DNA of 64,000 nucleotides. Origin: Viridothelium virens. Lineage: Eukaryota; Ascomycota; Dothideomycetes; Trypetheliales; Trypetheliaceae. Position 1 is the stretch's first letter; the number at the start of each line of letters is the position of its first letter. The stretch lies in contig ML991772.1 of NCBI GenBank assembly GCA_010094025.1, forward strand, positions 496,001-560,000, given 5' to 3'. Below, one piece after another: positions 11,886 through 22,880 of this stretch. The translations under genes and the position numbers were made by a program. Under the pieces are notes generated by a model that saw only the letters and a list, made by a program, of their open reading frames with translations, ran no database searches and had not been told where the DNA came from.

Positions 11886-12651
11886 TCACTCCTTCCACTC
11901 CGTCCTACCCAACCGCACGATATCCGCCTGCCCCAACACCCACACCTTCCCCACCCCCTCCGGCTTCTCCCCCCTCACACACATCTCCCCCGCCCTCACC
12001 GCCGCCCTCGCAATCACCTCCGCATCCTGCGCCCACCCATCCTTCAAAGCCGCATGGATCCTCCCCAACCCCGCCGCCACCTTCCTCACCACCATCTCCG
12101 CCGGTCGACTCTCCTTCCGCTCCCCAGCAATCAAGCCCGGCCGCAAGATAACCACATGCTCGAACCCCAGCTCCGACACCGCCACCTCCGTCTCGCCCTT
12201 CATGCGCGCATATCCAATCGGCGACGACGCGCTCGCGCCGCTCGACGAGATGAGAACGTATGTGCTGACGCCGCCGCTGGTGGAGGCTGCGTGTGCGAGC
12301 GACACGTTCAGGTCGTGGTCGATTTTGCGCTGGTTGGCGAAGCCGCCGGCGGCGGCGCGCGTTGTGCCGAGGGCGGAGAGGAAGAGCGTCGTCGAGGCGG
12401 GGTAGAGGGAGGGCCATTTCGAACTGTCGGGTTCGGGGATGGGGTGGAGTTTGGAGGAGGGGTCGGAGGCGGAGAGCGGTTTGCGGGAGAAGGCGTGCAC
12501 GGTGGAGATGGAGGGTTGGGAGAGGAGGGTGGTGAGGATGTGGGAGCCCTGAGGGGGAGAGGTTAGTAAGTTACCTAGTGATGTTGTGGGTGAGTTGGAG
12601 GGGATGAGGGCTTACTACGAAGCCGGTACTGCCGACAAGAGCGACGTTCAT
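11886..12651 (-). CDS. FMP52: FMP52-like mitochondrial outer-membrane NAD(P)-binding protein
   Basis: The protein belongs to the atypical SDR / HTATIP2 family, of which yeast Fmp52 is a mitochondrial outer-membrane member of unknown reaction. Two exons, 12651-12616 and 12548-11886, give 232 residues, the usual family length. The first exon encodes the nucleotide-binding start MNVALVGSTGFV, and the second continues GSHILTTLL, so the Rossmann glycine motif G-x-x-G-x-x-G is split by a 67-bp GT-AG intron. Later hallmarks are the strand YVLISSSGA, YARMKGETE (the Tyr/Lys-type segment) and VVILRPGLI. Codon use is strongly GC-biased towards the 3' end. The annotation is firm at family level; the physiological substrate is unknown. 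Confidence 0.88.
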
Positions 12652-13438
12652 TTTCTATGGTGGATTCTCGAGATGGTATGGCAAGGCGTCGCAGGATGGA
12701 TTTATCTGCGTTAATGGGGGCGATACTCTAAATCTTGGAGCTCCTCTCAAACACCCTTGACATCATCGCGGATCTGGGAGATGGCTCGGCCCGCTCATTC
12801 CTGCATTCCTGTTCCTATCATCCGACCCATTGAAGGAATCCACGGGTACATTTAGATATTAAGGTAGGTGGGTGATTCGTTGCGCCTTTGGAGCACTGTT
12901 CTTTTTTTCCAGGCAGATTCATCGACTTTGCAAACTCAGATGTGATGGGAGGTCAAAGAGAGTAAGTCGACCTCGCAGATCATTTCCAACTTGTCACATT
13001 CCCTCCAAAGAGACTTTTTTTTTCTCATAGAAAACATTGAAACATATATTGTATGCTCTATAGTCATCTGTAAATTCTTCAGAGCTGTCCTCCTTGATTC
13101 GCTCTCTTTGGACCCAATCTATTCTCTATTCGTAAACAGGCGTTGCTCTATTATGGTTTAGTGGTATTCCTAGACTTCTTTCGATCTTTCATGAGTGCTT
13201 GAGCATACGAAGACCTGCTTCGTAGTATTCTGTTATGTAGTGAACATTGATTCACTTCCAGAATGTCATGATTCAGCGAGGAACTTTACAGCCTGGCCGG
13301 AGAAAAGTCAGCTCCTGTGTAAGGTTTCGTAAGACAACCCAGAACTCTCTCTGCATGTTGGGCCCGCGGCTTGAGTTTGGATAAACTCAATGACTTCGCG
13401 CAGCCAGCTGAGTCTGGAGCGTCCTAAGCAAGGGGTCT
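12652..13438. other. Intergenic between FMP52 start and E1-beta 3' end
   Basis: The 787-bp gap should hold the FMP52 promoter and the 3' UTR of the E1-beta gene. It has a T9 run near 13017. No ORF or RNA gene is supported. Confidence 0.45.
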
Positions 13439-14928
13439 TCAATATTCCAATGTCTGTTTTATGCCATCATAGATTCCTTGAATAGATCGCATCAGCACAG
13501 TCCCTTTGTTAGCCTCATCGCAAATAGATCTCACTTACGTGCAACATCCTAAAGCCAAATATATCAGTAACCACCATTTCAATGTAGGAGTTTTCGGACT
13601 CACCGGAATATTGAACCTTTCGAACGCTAAGCCCATATGCGTACTCCACCCTGCTATCCTCTTCACAGGAGCTTCCAGCCTCAGGAATGCTTGTTCCTGG
13701 ATACTCGCGGCTACTTCTGCTCCCACACCAGCATTGACCATACTTTCATGCACCACCACAGCCTTTCCTGTCTTTTTCACGCTCTCCATCACCGTTTCCC
13801 TGTCCCATGGGTACACTGTCCTTAAATCGATCAGTTCGCATCTCACTCCCTTCATATCCTTCTCGATCGCCTCAATCGCAGCTGTGCACGTATACAAAGG
13901 TGTTCCGTAGCTGATTATTGTGATGTCATTTCCAGGACGCAGAACTTCGGCCGTAGATAGGGGGAGAAAGTAGGGTGCGTCTGGGACGTGTTCGACTGCA
14001 GCGCGATAAAGAGTTTTAGGCTCGAGAAAGAGAACTGGGTCCGGGCATGTGAGGATGGAGCTTAGAAGGAGGCCTTTGGCTTGGGAAGGTGATCGAGGTA
14101 AAACGACGCGGAGACCAGGAATATGGGTGAAGAGGGATTCAGGGGATTGAGAATGATACCTAGTATCGCCAAGCTCAGCAAGCGTCACACCGCAGCTTTC
14201 TTCGCCGTTGAAAGAGGACGAATTGTAGAGTCAAAGCAGTCTTGAATCGGAGCACGGAAATACACATACAGCGCACCATGTCCCACCCCTCCCGACGGCA
14301 TCCTCACCACCAACCCCCCACAACTCTGCCCTCCATCCCCCCATCCCTCCAGCACCTGCCTCCCCTCCTCTTGACTCCCCTCTCCATTCCTCCCCGCCCG
14401 ATACCTCACCTTCGCCGCCTCATTCACCAGCTGATCAAACGCCGGGTACACATAATCCGCAAACTGCACCTCCGCCACGGGCTTCCCCCCCTCCATCGCC
14501 ACCCCAATCGCAAACCCCACGATCCCCTGCTCCGTCAGCGGCGTATTGAAGACGCGCTCCGGCCCGAACGTGTCGAGCAGGTTGACGCTGCAGCGGAAGA
14601 CGCCGCCAAAGGCGACGTCCTCGCCGAAGAGCAGCACCGAGGGGGAGGCGCCTAGGGCGTGCGCCAGCGCGGCGTTGATGGCGGAGTGCAGTGGGAGTCG
14701 GGTGGTGCTGGGTTTGCTGGAGGGAGGGAGCGTCGAGGTGTCGATGTGGGGACTGAGAGAGGGAGAGGACAGCGCGGACTGCGAGGTGTGGTGGAGGAGG
14801 GGCGTGGTGGAGAAGTCGATGGGGAGGTTGAGGCGGGCTTGGGGAGGGTGCGAAGAGTAGGGTCGACATTGGGACGGCGGTCGAGCGCGTTTCCGGAGGA
14901 TTGCTAAAGGCCGCGCGGTTGGCGGCAT
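13439..14928 (-). CDS. BCKDHB: Branched-chain 2-oxoacid dehydrogenase E1 beta subunit
   Basis: This is the thiamine-diphosphate E1-beta subunit that, with E1-alpha, oxidatively decarboxylates 2-oxoacids from Leu, Ile and Val in mitochondria. Exons are 14928-14270, 14159-13604, 13548-13539 and 13476-13439, about 420 residues. It starts with a basic presequence ending near RPYSSHPP. Family signatures include [44 protein letters not shown], then [15 protein letters not shown] across the first splice, DLRTVYPWD and [14 protein letters not shown]. The C-terminus [17 protein letters not shown] is recovered only if a 10-nucleotide third exon (13548-13539) is used; its flanking introns are 55 and 62 bp with GT-AG ends. 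A Gly/Glu-rich insert precedes [10 protein letters not shown]. Confidence 0.93.
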
Positions 14929-15509
14929 TGTTGATGGGTTATGAAGGAGCCATGGTGAGAATTTGAAGGCAATGGAGTTGTTTAAGGTAGTTATTGTACT
15001 TCGTAGGTAGGCTTGAAGGTCCGGCTGGCGCCGCTTATACTCGGCATTGAGTGAGGATCGGGACGGAGTAAGCCCCGTGACGGTATGAGAGGTACCTTAT
15101 TCCTCAAAAAGTTCTATTAGAAGATCGTATAAGTTACTTAGCTAAGAGAGGTCTCCTGTAGATGATTCCCAGGATTGGAAAATACTGTGTGTACGATCGT
15201 GTCCCCGTCTGATAGTCTCGACCGCAGAAACACTCCTGAGAGAAGTAATATATCGTCGTAACATAGTCAAGTTTGAGTATGTAATGGATGAGATGCAGCA
15301 CAACAATTTTGAGATTGTTGCAAATCGAGATCACCATGACAAACTTGCGCAAAAGCTGAGCTCGTGGTTGAGCCTTTTTAGTGTTACTCTTGTGGTGAAA
15401 CTTGATTTCAGCACACCGAGATCTTTCAGACGGCTACGAGGGAAATAGTCCAGTCGCTGCTACCATGGCTTCTGAGACTATATAGTTATTGAAAAGAATT
15501 TACATAATT
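14929..15509. other. Intergenic, E1-beta promoter side and 5S upstream
   Basis: The left part should hold the E1-beta promoter. The right part lies directly upstream of the 5S rRNA gene. It is AT-rich and has no supported ORF. Confidence 0.45.
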
Positions 15510-15628
15510 ACATGCGATCATAGGAACGTGAAAGCACTCGATCCCGTCCGCTCTCGATACGTTAAGCACGTTGCCGCCTCGTCAGTAGTTGCGTGGGTGA
15601 CCAGCAGCGAATACGGGGTATTGCATGT
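15510..15628 (+). rRNA. 5S ribosomal RNA gene (dispersed copy)
   Basis: The 119-nucleotide segment has the length and layout of fungal 5S rRNA. Its ends pair as helix I (ACATGCGA with TTGCATGT). Helix II is a perfect AACGTG/CACGTT pair, differing from the common Neurospora sequence I remember but with both sides changed together. The conserved CCCGTCCGCTC loop and the C-box-like GTAGTTGCGTGGGTGACCA are present, and helix V arms CCTCGT/ACGGGG pair with one G-U. Pol III terminator T-runs follow within 15 bases. Single dispersed 5S genes are normal in Pezizomycotina. The paired changes argue for a working variant rather than a pseudogene, although the primary sequence is clearly divergent. Confidence 0.85.
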
Positions 15629-15641
15629 TACATTGCTATTA

Positions 15642-15659
15642 TTTTTTTTCTTTTTTTTT
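15642..15659 (+). terminator. Pol III T-run terminator of 5S gene
   Basis: Runs of eight and nine T residues separated by a C begin 13 bases after the 5S 3' end. This is a strong RNA polymerase III stop signal. Confidence 0.75.
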
Positions 15660-16209
15660 AATCCCAAATCCACTTGTTCAATAGACCAACAGAACGTTGA
15701 TTTTTCTCATTCATCCAAAGCTTTCCTCGCCCGGGAGGTAAAAAAAGTCAACAATGCTCCTAAGTACTGAGCAATCTCTTATGCTGATGTATCAACGTAA
15801 GTGTAGTTGAAGACTTAGAGACTATAGAATTTTTTCATGGTATTGTATTACTCTTTGAATTTAATGTGAACATGTAATTCCAATTGCACAGTATATTGAC
15901 GCGTCCTGTACAAGGTAGGATGGTGGATAATAAGACTTCAATGTTGTAGCGAGGATGAGAAATTGGACAAATCTCCCGCAAGGGCTAGAAATGGATTTAG
16001 TCTATCGTAAAACACCTGCATAGACAAAAGGTGAGGAAACCCAGTGTCTCTTGACCACCATGAAAGCCCTCTGGCTACGGAGACTAGTTGAGACCGCCTA
16101 CAAGAATGTCAATTCCCCCAACTCCCAATATGACCAAACTCCACAAAAATGCATCATAACTTCATTGCAAGTCCATATAGGGTGTTCACGGAACTGATCG
16201 TTTATCTCC
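15660..16209. other. AT-rich intergenic region
   Basis: This gap lies between the 5S gene and the CTR86 3' end. It is AT-rich, contains only short ORFs, and probably includes the 3' UTR of CTR86 at its right end. Confidence 0.45.
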
Positions 16210-19200
16210 TCAAAAATTCTTGTCCAACTTCGCCAAAGCTGCTGCCTTTTCCGGATCATGTCTAGTTTGACCAGCCGGCCCCGCACTACCTGACGGCGGC
16301 ATGTCCTTCAGAATCCTCTCAGCAGCCTGTTCTGCTGGCAATCTCGGGTTTCCCACATTCGGTTTCCCCGCCTTATCTTGCTCCGGTGGCGAAGAGGTCG
16401 CGACCGACTTCGGCTTCGACGAACCAGACGAGCTAGACGAACTATCACCGCCTTTCCTCCTCAGCCCGACCCTTCCCTTCTCATCCATCCACGTCTCGTA
16501 TCCACGCTTGTCCAGGACCTCGCTCGGCACAACGCCCTGTGCCTCCATGGCGCGCACAACGTCCTGATTCTCCTTGTTCGAGTCGAGCAGGAAGCGCAAG
16601 CACATGATGGCGTGCTCCCGAATGTACGGGTTGTGCTCGTCATGCTGGGTGCAATTTAACACCGCTTCGATGCCGCCGTGCTTGCGGACCTGATCTTGGG
16701 CAGCGCGCGACTTCCAGACGAGCGAGGTCAAGACGAGGACGGTGATTTTCTTGAGGTTGCGCCATTCGTAGTCGGAGGGCTCGTCGGTGGGGTCTTCGAC
16801 ATCTTCGGGATAGGCGAGAGGGACGTCTGGATCGTAGGTGGCGTTGCTTGTGGATGTGGCTGCAGTTGGGGTTGTGGATGGGGCTGTAGGGTCTGGATCG
16901 TAGGGGCGCTCGACTGCAACCAGGGGTGCAGAAGGGCTTTTCTGTACTGGCGGGGTTTCTTGCTGGGCAGTGGTTGGAGGAGGCGGCGGTAGATCAGTAG
17001 ACGAGGGCCGGCGCAAAGCACTTAACTGACCTTTTGGTATGGCGAAGTCTAAGTCTTTGAGAAGCGTTACCAGCTCACCAATGATCTCCCAGTCAATCAT
17101 CATTCGCTTCCATACGTCGTGTTCGGTTAGGACGGCAAAGAACTCCAAGTATTGATATACACCTTCATACATTCGCTCCATATCCCAGAGGTTGATTGGG
17201 AATTCCTCAGGGTGTGCACGACCATTGCGGATATTGCCTTGTAGAAAGACCAGTCCGCACGTTCGAGGAATGATGCGTCGACGGAATTCGATAAAAAGCT
17301 CCTTAACAATCACGACATCAACGTGGTAGGGATATTGAGGTTGAGGAGCGTCTTTTCTACTCTTTCCAACCTCGGAAGTATTTTTGGACAATGTGGTGGG
17401 AGGACTTTGTCGTGTGCGGAAAATGCTTGCCAATAATTTGATTACGACAGCTTGAGCAGGAGAAATGACGTCTTTCGATCTTGAATCTTTGAAGGTATCG
17501 TAAGCTAGAGGCATTAAGCCATTCAGAAGGATGGCCTCCATGATCTTCGTCATCAATTTATAATAGAGCTCATCTTCCCGTAGATCCCAGGCGGCAACGA
17601 AGATCAGAAGCTCACGCAAGAGGTTGCGTCCATTTTCATAGGCAAGTAGTCGCTGGCAACGCACAGCATGATTCTTATTCAACTTCTGTGAATCCTTGTT
17701 GCCCTCTGCCTGCGTAGTAGAGTATGGCCCGACGATACTTGACATGATGATAATGGGGAGGACATCTATTTCCGAAGGACCTAATATCAAAGGGACATCC
17801 GTAAGAAGACCTCGGCCCTCTTCTCCAGGAAGACCATCGTAATCGTCCTCACTGTTTTCTTCATCCTCGCTAAGTGGTGGCTCGTAGTCCACCGGATCAG
17901 ATGGTCCGAGATCATGACCAGACGTGGGTGGTGAAGCTTCGGGTGAAGCTGGAGATGCCATGGTCATTGCCTGACGTGGCGCGACGACAGGTGGTGGTTC
18001 GTTTTCTATCTGTCTCATCAATGAGTCTTTGCCTTCCTGAAGGATTTTGGCTCCGTCTTCTACAGAGTAGGTTACGCTATAATCGTCCGCCGATGCAGGT
18101 TGAGGGTTCGAGGGATCATATCGTGCAACCAAACGGGTGTACCCTTGACCTGGATTGGCGTTACCGGTAGATAGAAGAGACCTGTCCATCTTAAGGCGTC
18201 CCGTGTACTTATCTACAAGGTATGATGGAAGCCTATCGGGATCTAGCTCCGTATATTCCTTGTCGTTGAGATTTAGTCGATTCAAATAGAGCGCGAATGC
18301 TATTTCGTCCTGCTTTTTCGGTATCGTACTAGGATCACCTGATTCGGAGAGCTCATCAAGCGTCTTATAGTGGGCACTGATCCACTCCAGCTCCCACGGT
18401 TTTAGTTCGTCTTCAGAGAGACTTCTCCAGCGCCTCCAGCCTTCTGCGCGAATATCGTTCTCTGTTGCATCTTTCGGAAGAGAGCTCTCTATTGATTTCC
18501 GCATGTCACGCTCGTACAGTATGTAAGGATTTGCTGGTTTTTCGATATTCCTGTAATCAATGGGCGGCACCTCGGCAATGAGATCCCGAGAAAGCTTAAG
18601 AAGATGTTCTGTGGCGAAATCGTAATCCACTGTATATGCAGGCACCGAACCGATCAAGGGAGCACCTGTTTCTGAGGCTATATCGATAGGGTCAAATAGA
18701 TCAATCCACAGCATTTCCTTGCAACGGTCGTTCTGTGCAACGAAATTGTTGAGGAATTGGAGACTGGTGATCAAGAGTTTTTTGTCTATTAAACATCAGC
18801 ATCTCCTCTCTCCCTTAATAGTGGTGAGTTCAACTTGACACATACAAGCATTCACGACCATTTGCCACTTCTCTTCATCGGAAGTACCCGCATCGCCATC
18901 ATAACCACGGGCAGTGACTCTGATACATGTTGAGATAAGTTTGAAGACTTGTCTTTGGACATGAGCTGCAGCTGTGAGGTGTTGCGCGGGCTCTCCGATG
19001 GTCAGGACGTTGCGTGCAATGGCGGTGACGTCGTTGAGTCTTTCCAAGTCCTTAACCAAACTTGCAGCATGAACTGCAATTAGCGCCCCAGAAGCTGCGC
19101 CATACTCAAGAGCATTGGGGTTGGGGTCAGCAAAGGAACGCTTCTCTAATGAAGGATTGGCTGCCTGTAACAGATGATGGGTATCCTCCCAAAATTGCTC

Positions 19201-19503
19201 GTTGCTGCCAATGGTCTTTCTATTAAGAACTTAGTATTAGCACGTTTAGGGATACAGACCGAATCGTCCTATCAAGAATCAAGAAAGAGAGAACTGGACT
19301 GACCGGACTTCGAGTTCCCTGCTCGAGGCTCGTAAGGTTTCCTTGCAGTTTTTTTGCTCCAGAAAGGTCATGGTTGCTTCTTTGACATAATCGGCTATCT
19401 TGAATTGGACTGTCCAAGCAGCAAGCGCTAATCTAATTAATGTGACGTATGCCTTCTTCCGTCTGTCTGCAGTAGCAGAATCTTCAGTTTGGATGGCCGC
19501 CAT
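16210..19503 (-). CDS. CTR86: CTR86 / ataxin-10 domain protein
   Basis: This is a homologue of yeast Ctr86, an essential ataxin-10-fold armadillo-like protein whose biochemical role is not established. Exons are 19503-19304, 19219-18846 and 18785-16210, about 1049 residues, joined by 84- and 60-bp GT-AG introns that preserve frame. The N-terminal part is helical. The middle has an acidic disordered stretch (PLSEDEENSEDDYDG). The ataxin-10 domain lies towards the C-terminus: KITVLVLTSLVWKSRAAQDQ, then NPYIREHAIMCLRFLLDSN and NQDVVRAMEAQG. The tail after that is Ser/Gly-rich. The identification rests mainly on the C-terminal domain and the overall length. Confidence 0.85.
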
Positions 19504-20377
19504 GATAGATAAATTTCGCAATTGATTCCGGATTGGTGCCAGGCCACGCGGCTGATTCCAAGTTCCAGGCCTCTAGTCATTTCTGTGGCGTGTTGAAATC
19601 TGTTCTACTTTCCGTAATTCTTGCCTCTGATTCATAATTCGTATTACGCAGTGACCTAGGATGATGAAGCGGAGATGCGCCTTCCTGCATGGCACCTAGA
19701 AAGACAGAGCCCGGTTTAAAAGGCGGTGAGACTCGGCAGTACTCTGTGGCATTCTACGGGAACTGCGCGATACCCCGATCCAGTCTCTTCCAAGGCCAGT
19801 CATGAGAGGGAGCACACGGCCACTGCCCATCTGCTACGAATGCAATTGCACCTCACAGTTGTAACATACAATCTCATCGACAGCGATGTAGCTAGGTTGG
19901 CGAATAGAAAGTCAGACCCGAATCTCGTCATGGCTATCTCGTGCTCGCGGGTAGTAAACCCTGCCCATTGCTCTCTCAGCAGAGAAAAGCACAAAGGGCT
20001 CCTCTACTTGCTGCTGCTGAAGAAAAGCTTCCTTTTAATTCCTGCAGCTTAACAAACTTCTTGCCTCCCATCTCCTATACTCGCTGTTTCATTTTTGCTG
20101 AAAGCCAATCAGTCGTCTGTTGTTCTGGTTCCAGCCAAAACAAGACTTTGGGAGCAATCATAGTCACTCGTGCGCAAGGCCCAGTTCTACCAGTTTGCAA
20201 CATGAGTCCATAAGGAGAGAGCTCAATCGCTGGTCCCATTTCGATTGATCGCTTCTACTGCTACCACTGAAACATACAAAATAGATCTTGCACCATTGGT
20301 TTCCCGACTTGTACCGAATCCTCCATTATCCTTCACTATTGGCGTCCGTGGCAAAAGCCGCCTCAAACTGCAGCCAG
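19504..20377. other. Intergenic between CTR86 start and SDR 3' end
   Basis: The 874-bp gap contains the CTR86 promoter and the 3' UTR of the SDR gene. It is locally pyrimidine-rich. The short ORFs are unconvincing. Confidence 0.45.
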
Positions 20378-21456
20378 TCAAGACAAAGACGTGACACCTG
20401 GCCGGATAGCTTCAAGCTTTTGCTCCAGCTCCTCCCAAACCCGACGCTGTAGTTCAGCTCCAGTTGATCCCTTCGTGAGCCCTTTGGTGGGCGTGATCTT
20501 GCAGTCTGGCACGTACTGACCATGGGACTCAGTACCCGCGCTAGCGCCGTTTGTGAGAGTACGCGCACCAACTTCGGGCCGGCGGCAAAGTACCCTCAAG
20601 ATGAAGCGGGCGATAAGGCTCGAGTCAATGTCACGCGTGAGCTCGCTGCGGCAGAATCTAGAGATGGCGAAAAAGAATCAGCAATCTGCTTTATCGCTGC
20701 TGATGCTACCCAGCCTCTTTCCCTATACAGTGCAGGAGCAAAGGTGACTTACCCTGGAGCCACACCGTTTATAATGACCCCACTGGAATCGCAGGGGGAT
20801 AAAATAGCCATTTGCTTGATGATGAAAACCTGCAGCAGCTTTGAGACGTCATAGCGTTCACTCATGTTGGCAGTGTTCCTGTCGTTGAGGGTAGCGAAGA
20901 TTTTACCGGTGCGAGCCTTTCCTTCTTCGAACTTGGCGTATTCGTAAAGCTCCGACGTAGTCACAGTGAAGTAAGTTTGTGTGCTGTATTTCTTGGCCGT
21001 CTCGCGGAGTTTAGGGTGAAGGAGGAAGCCAAGCAGGAAGGTTGATACGACGTTGGTCGTGATCATCTCTTCATTATCCTCAGTCATTCGAAACCCCCGT
21101 GTTCCCAGACCGGCGTTACCAAGGAGCACATCGAGTCGTGGCAGCTCGGATTTGACTTTGTCGCAAAAGGCTTGTACGGATGCATACGAGCTCATGTCAA
21201 GATGCCACACCTGGAGGATATCGGCTGAGCAAGAAGTCGTTGCTTGAATATCTCTAGCTGCAGCCTTGGCCTTCTCGACATTCCGACAGGCGAGAATGAT
21301 TTGCGATGCTCCGCGGCGAACCATTGAACGGCAGGCTTCCAGACCTAGACCGGAGCTGCTTCCCGTAACAATGATAGTCTTACCATTGAAGGATGCAATC
21401 GGATCTGGTGGGGAGTGGATGAACTGACGATAGATGAAATCTATGAGGAGAGGCAT
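20378..21456 (-). CDS. Short-chain dehydrogenase/reductase, retinol-dehydrogenase-like
   Basis: This is a classical SDR of the type often found in fungal accessory metabolism; its substrate is unknown. Two exons, 21456-20753 and 20657-20378, give 327 residues. The cofactor motif is TGSSSGLG, the structural motif NAG appears as LGNAGLG, and the catalytic Tyr/Lys pair is YDVSK. The splice joins GVAPG to FCRSELTRD across a 95-bp intron, restoring the APGF..S.L motif typical of the family. The C-terminal exon carries TNGASAGTESHGQY, also characteristic. It lies at the edge of the block containing a regulator, a P450, an acyltransferase and an RTA1 protein. Confidence 0.85.
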
Positions 21457-22366
21457 ATTGAGCAGTACAATCCCTCGGCAAGGTCGGTTGTGGTGTGCCT
21501 ATCGCCTTAGAGGGTAGCAAAGAAGTAAGGGCAATATCGGTCTATATCCGGAGCAACGTCTCTGAGTTATGCATTTCGTGGGAGCCTCTCGCGATATATA
21601 TATACTTTTCTGTCGGCTTTAATGGCGTCAGTGGCATATGTCTACGGACTTAAAGGCGTGCGGATGGCTGGCATGTCTATTAGGAGATTTCATGTCTCAG
21701 TCAAGCTCACAGTCGAAATGCATACCGTATATGGCATAGCGTCTTTGCAGGGTTGCTGAAGTTACAATACTTAGCTTGGTGCGTCCAACGTCCAAATTCA
21801 CACTAGGTAAGACGACGCTCAGCTAACTTTCGGATCGGTGCGAGTTAGATAACTCATGTTTAAGGATCGGCTATGTTCGCTGGCTCTCCGGATGTGGCAT
21901 ACCCATATGTAACACCACCACCTGCAACACATTGCCGATTCGATAGGGTTGATTGAAAAAACGTCCACGCACTTCTCCGCTATTTCATTTTCTCTATCCA
22001 ATGTACACCAATGGCTCGAACATTAGCTTGACTCATTAATCGTCTTCTTAGAGGATAAGGATGCAGATTGGATAGCAAAGCAACTACGGCGATTTCTTGA
22101 TAGAAATTACAGCCGCAATAGGCAGTGCATATAGTAATCTTTACCTTCTTTCTCTCTCTCTTCTCTCTCTCACAGACTCGGACTTCTACAATACATTCAG
22201 CTATAAATACGCTGGTGCTTGGGCCTCTCCCAATATGAATGGTGATGATTAGGATGACGTGCGTTATTGCGTATGTGCGCTTGGGCTTGCCTTACTAGCA
22301 CAAGCCTATAGGTGCTCACACATCTACACTATAGATACAACTGTCTCATCACCACATACTGATACC
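21457..22366. other. Intergenic between SDR and tRNA gene
   Basis: The region contains a TATATATATATA tract near 21595 just upstream of the SDR gene and a CT-rich microsatellite at 22145-22174. No ORF of substance is present. Confidence 0.45.
22145..22174. repeat. CT-rich simple repeat
   Basis: A short pyrimidine tract is made mostly of CT dinucleotides interrupted by TTC. It is a simple sequence repeat with no evident function. Confidence 0.7.
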
Positions 22367-22530
22367 GGGCCTGTGGCCTAATGGTAAGGTTAGTTTTTTC
22401 ACGAATATATTTCTCTAGTGAATAGATGTTGATCATCGTCAATTCCAGGCGTCTGATTCCAGCTATTTCCACTTGAGGGAAGTTATGGCGAGTTTCCAGA
22501 AGATTGTCGGTTCAATTCCGGCCGGGCTCA
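22367..22530 (+). tRNA. tRNA-Trp (CCA) with a D-arm insertion and an anticodon-loop intron
   Basis: The ends form a 7-bp acceptor stem (22367-22373 with 22523-22529, two G-U pairs) followed by discriminator A. The T-arm GTCGG-TTCAATT-CCGGC is at 22506-22522. Box A (TGGCCTAATGG, from 22374) fits the consensus, and box B is GGTTCAATTCC. The anticodon arm TCTGA-TT-CCA-G at 22452-22462 gives anticodon CCA. A 32-base intron (22463-22494) sits at the standard 37/38 position. In addition, the D-arm is interrupted by 60 bases between GGTA at 22386 and AGGC at 22447, with AGG repeated at both borders. Removing both gives a 72-nt cloverleaf like eukaryotic tRNA-Trp. The last anticodon-stem pair is an A-C mismatch. 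The gene may be functional with unusual processing, or a disrupted copy. Confidence 0.7.
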
Positions 22531-22535
22531 GATTC

Positions 22536-22540
22536 TTTTT
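22536..22540 (+). terminator. Pol III terminator of tRNA gene
   Basis: A T5 run six bases after the tRNA 3' end, followed shortly by a longer T-run near 22550, is the expected RNA polymerase III stop signal. Confidence 0.6.
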
Positions 22541-22880
22541 GTCTTCTCTTTTTTTTCCCCCTTATCTTACTACCAGACTTTATCTTAAGTTGAATAAGGT
22601 ATTCATACAGAATATCAAGCAGTCGAGACTGGGAAGAAAAATGATGGCATGGTGAGCCGATTGGAAAGAAGGAGCTCGGGGCAGTTTGCACCACTTAGGC
22701 GAATGGGAACGGATTTTCTGGTGCAACCCATTCCCCTGCCACATTTCCCGTTGGAAGCGTTTGGTCAAGCTTGTACGCTCATAAGTACTCTACACACATC
22801 CTATATGACAGAAGAATTGATCGAGCGCTTATATCTCTTAAGTCTTAAGACCTATGTGAGAATAAAAACGACATATTATC
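22541..22880. other. Promoter side of Zn2Cys6 gene
   Basis: The 340-base gap between the tRNA terminator and the regulator start codon presumably contains the regulator promoter. Nothing else is seen. Confidence 0.4.
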
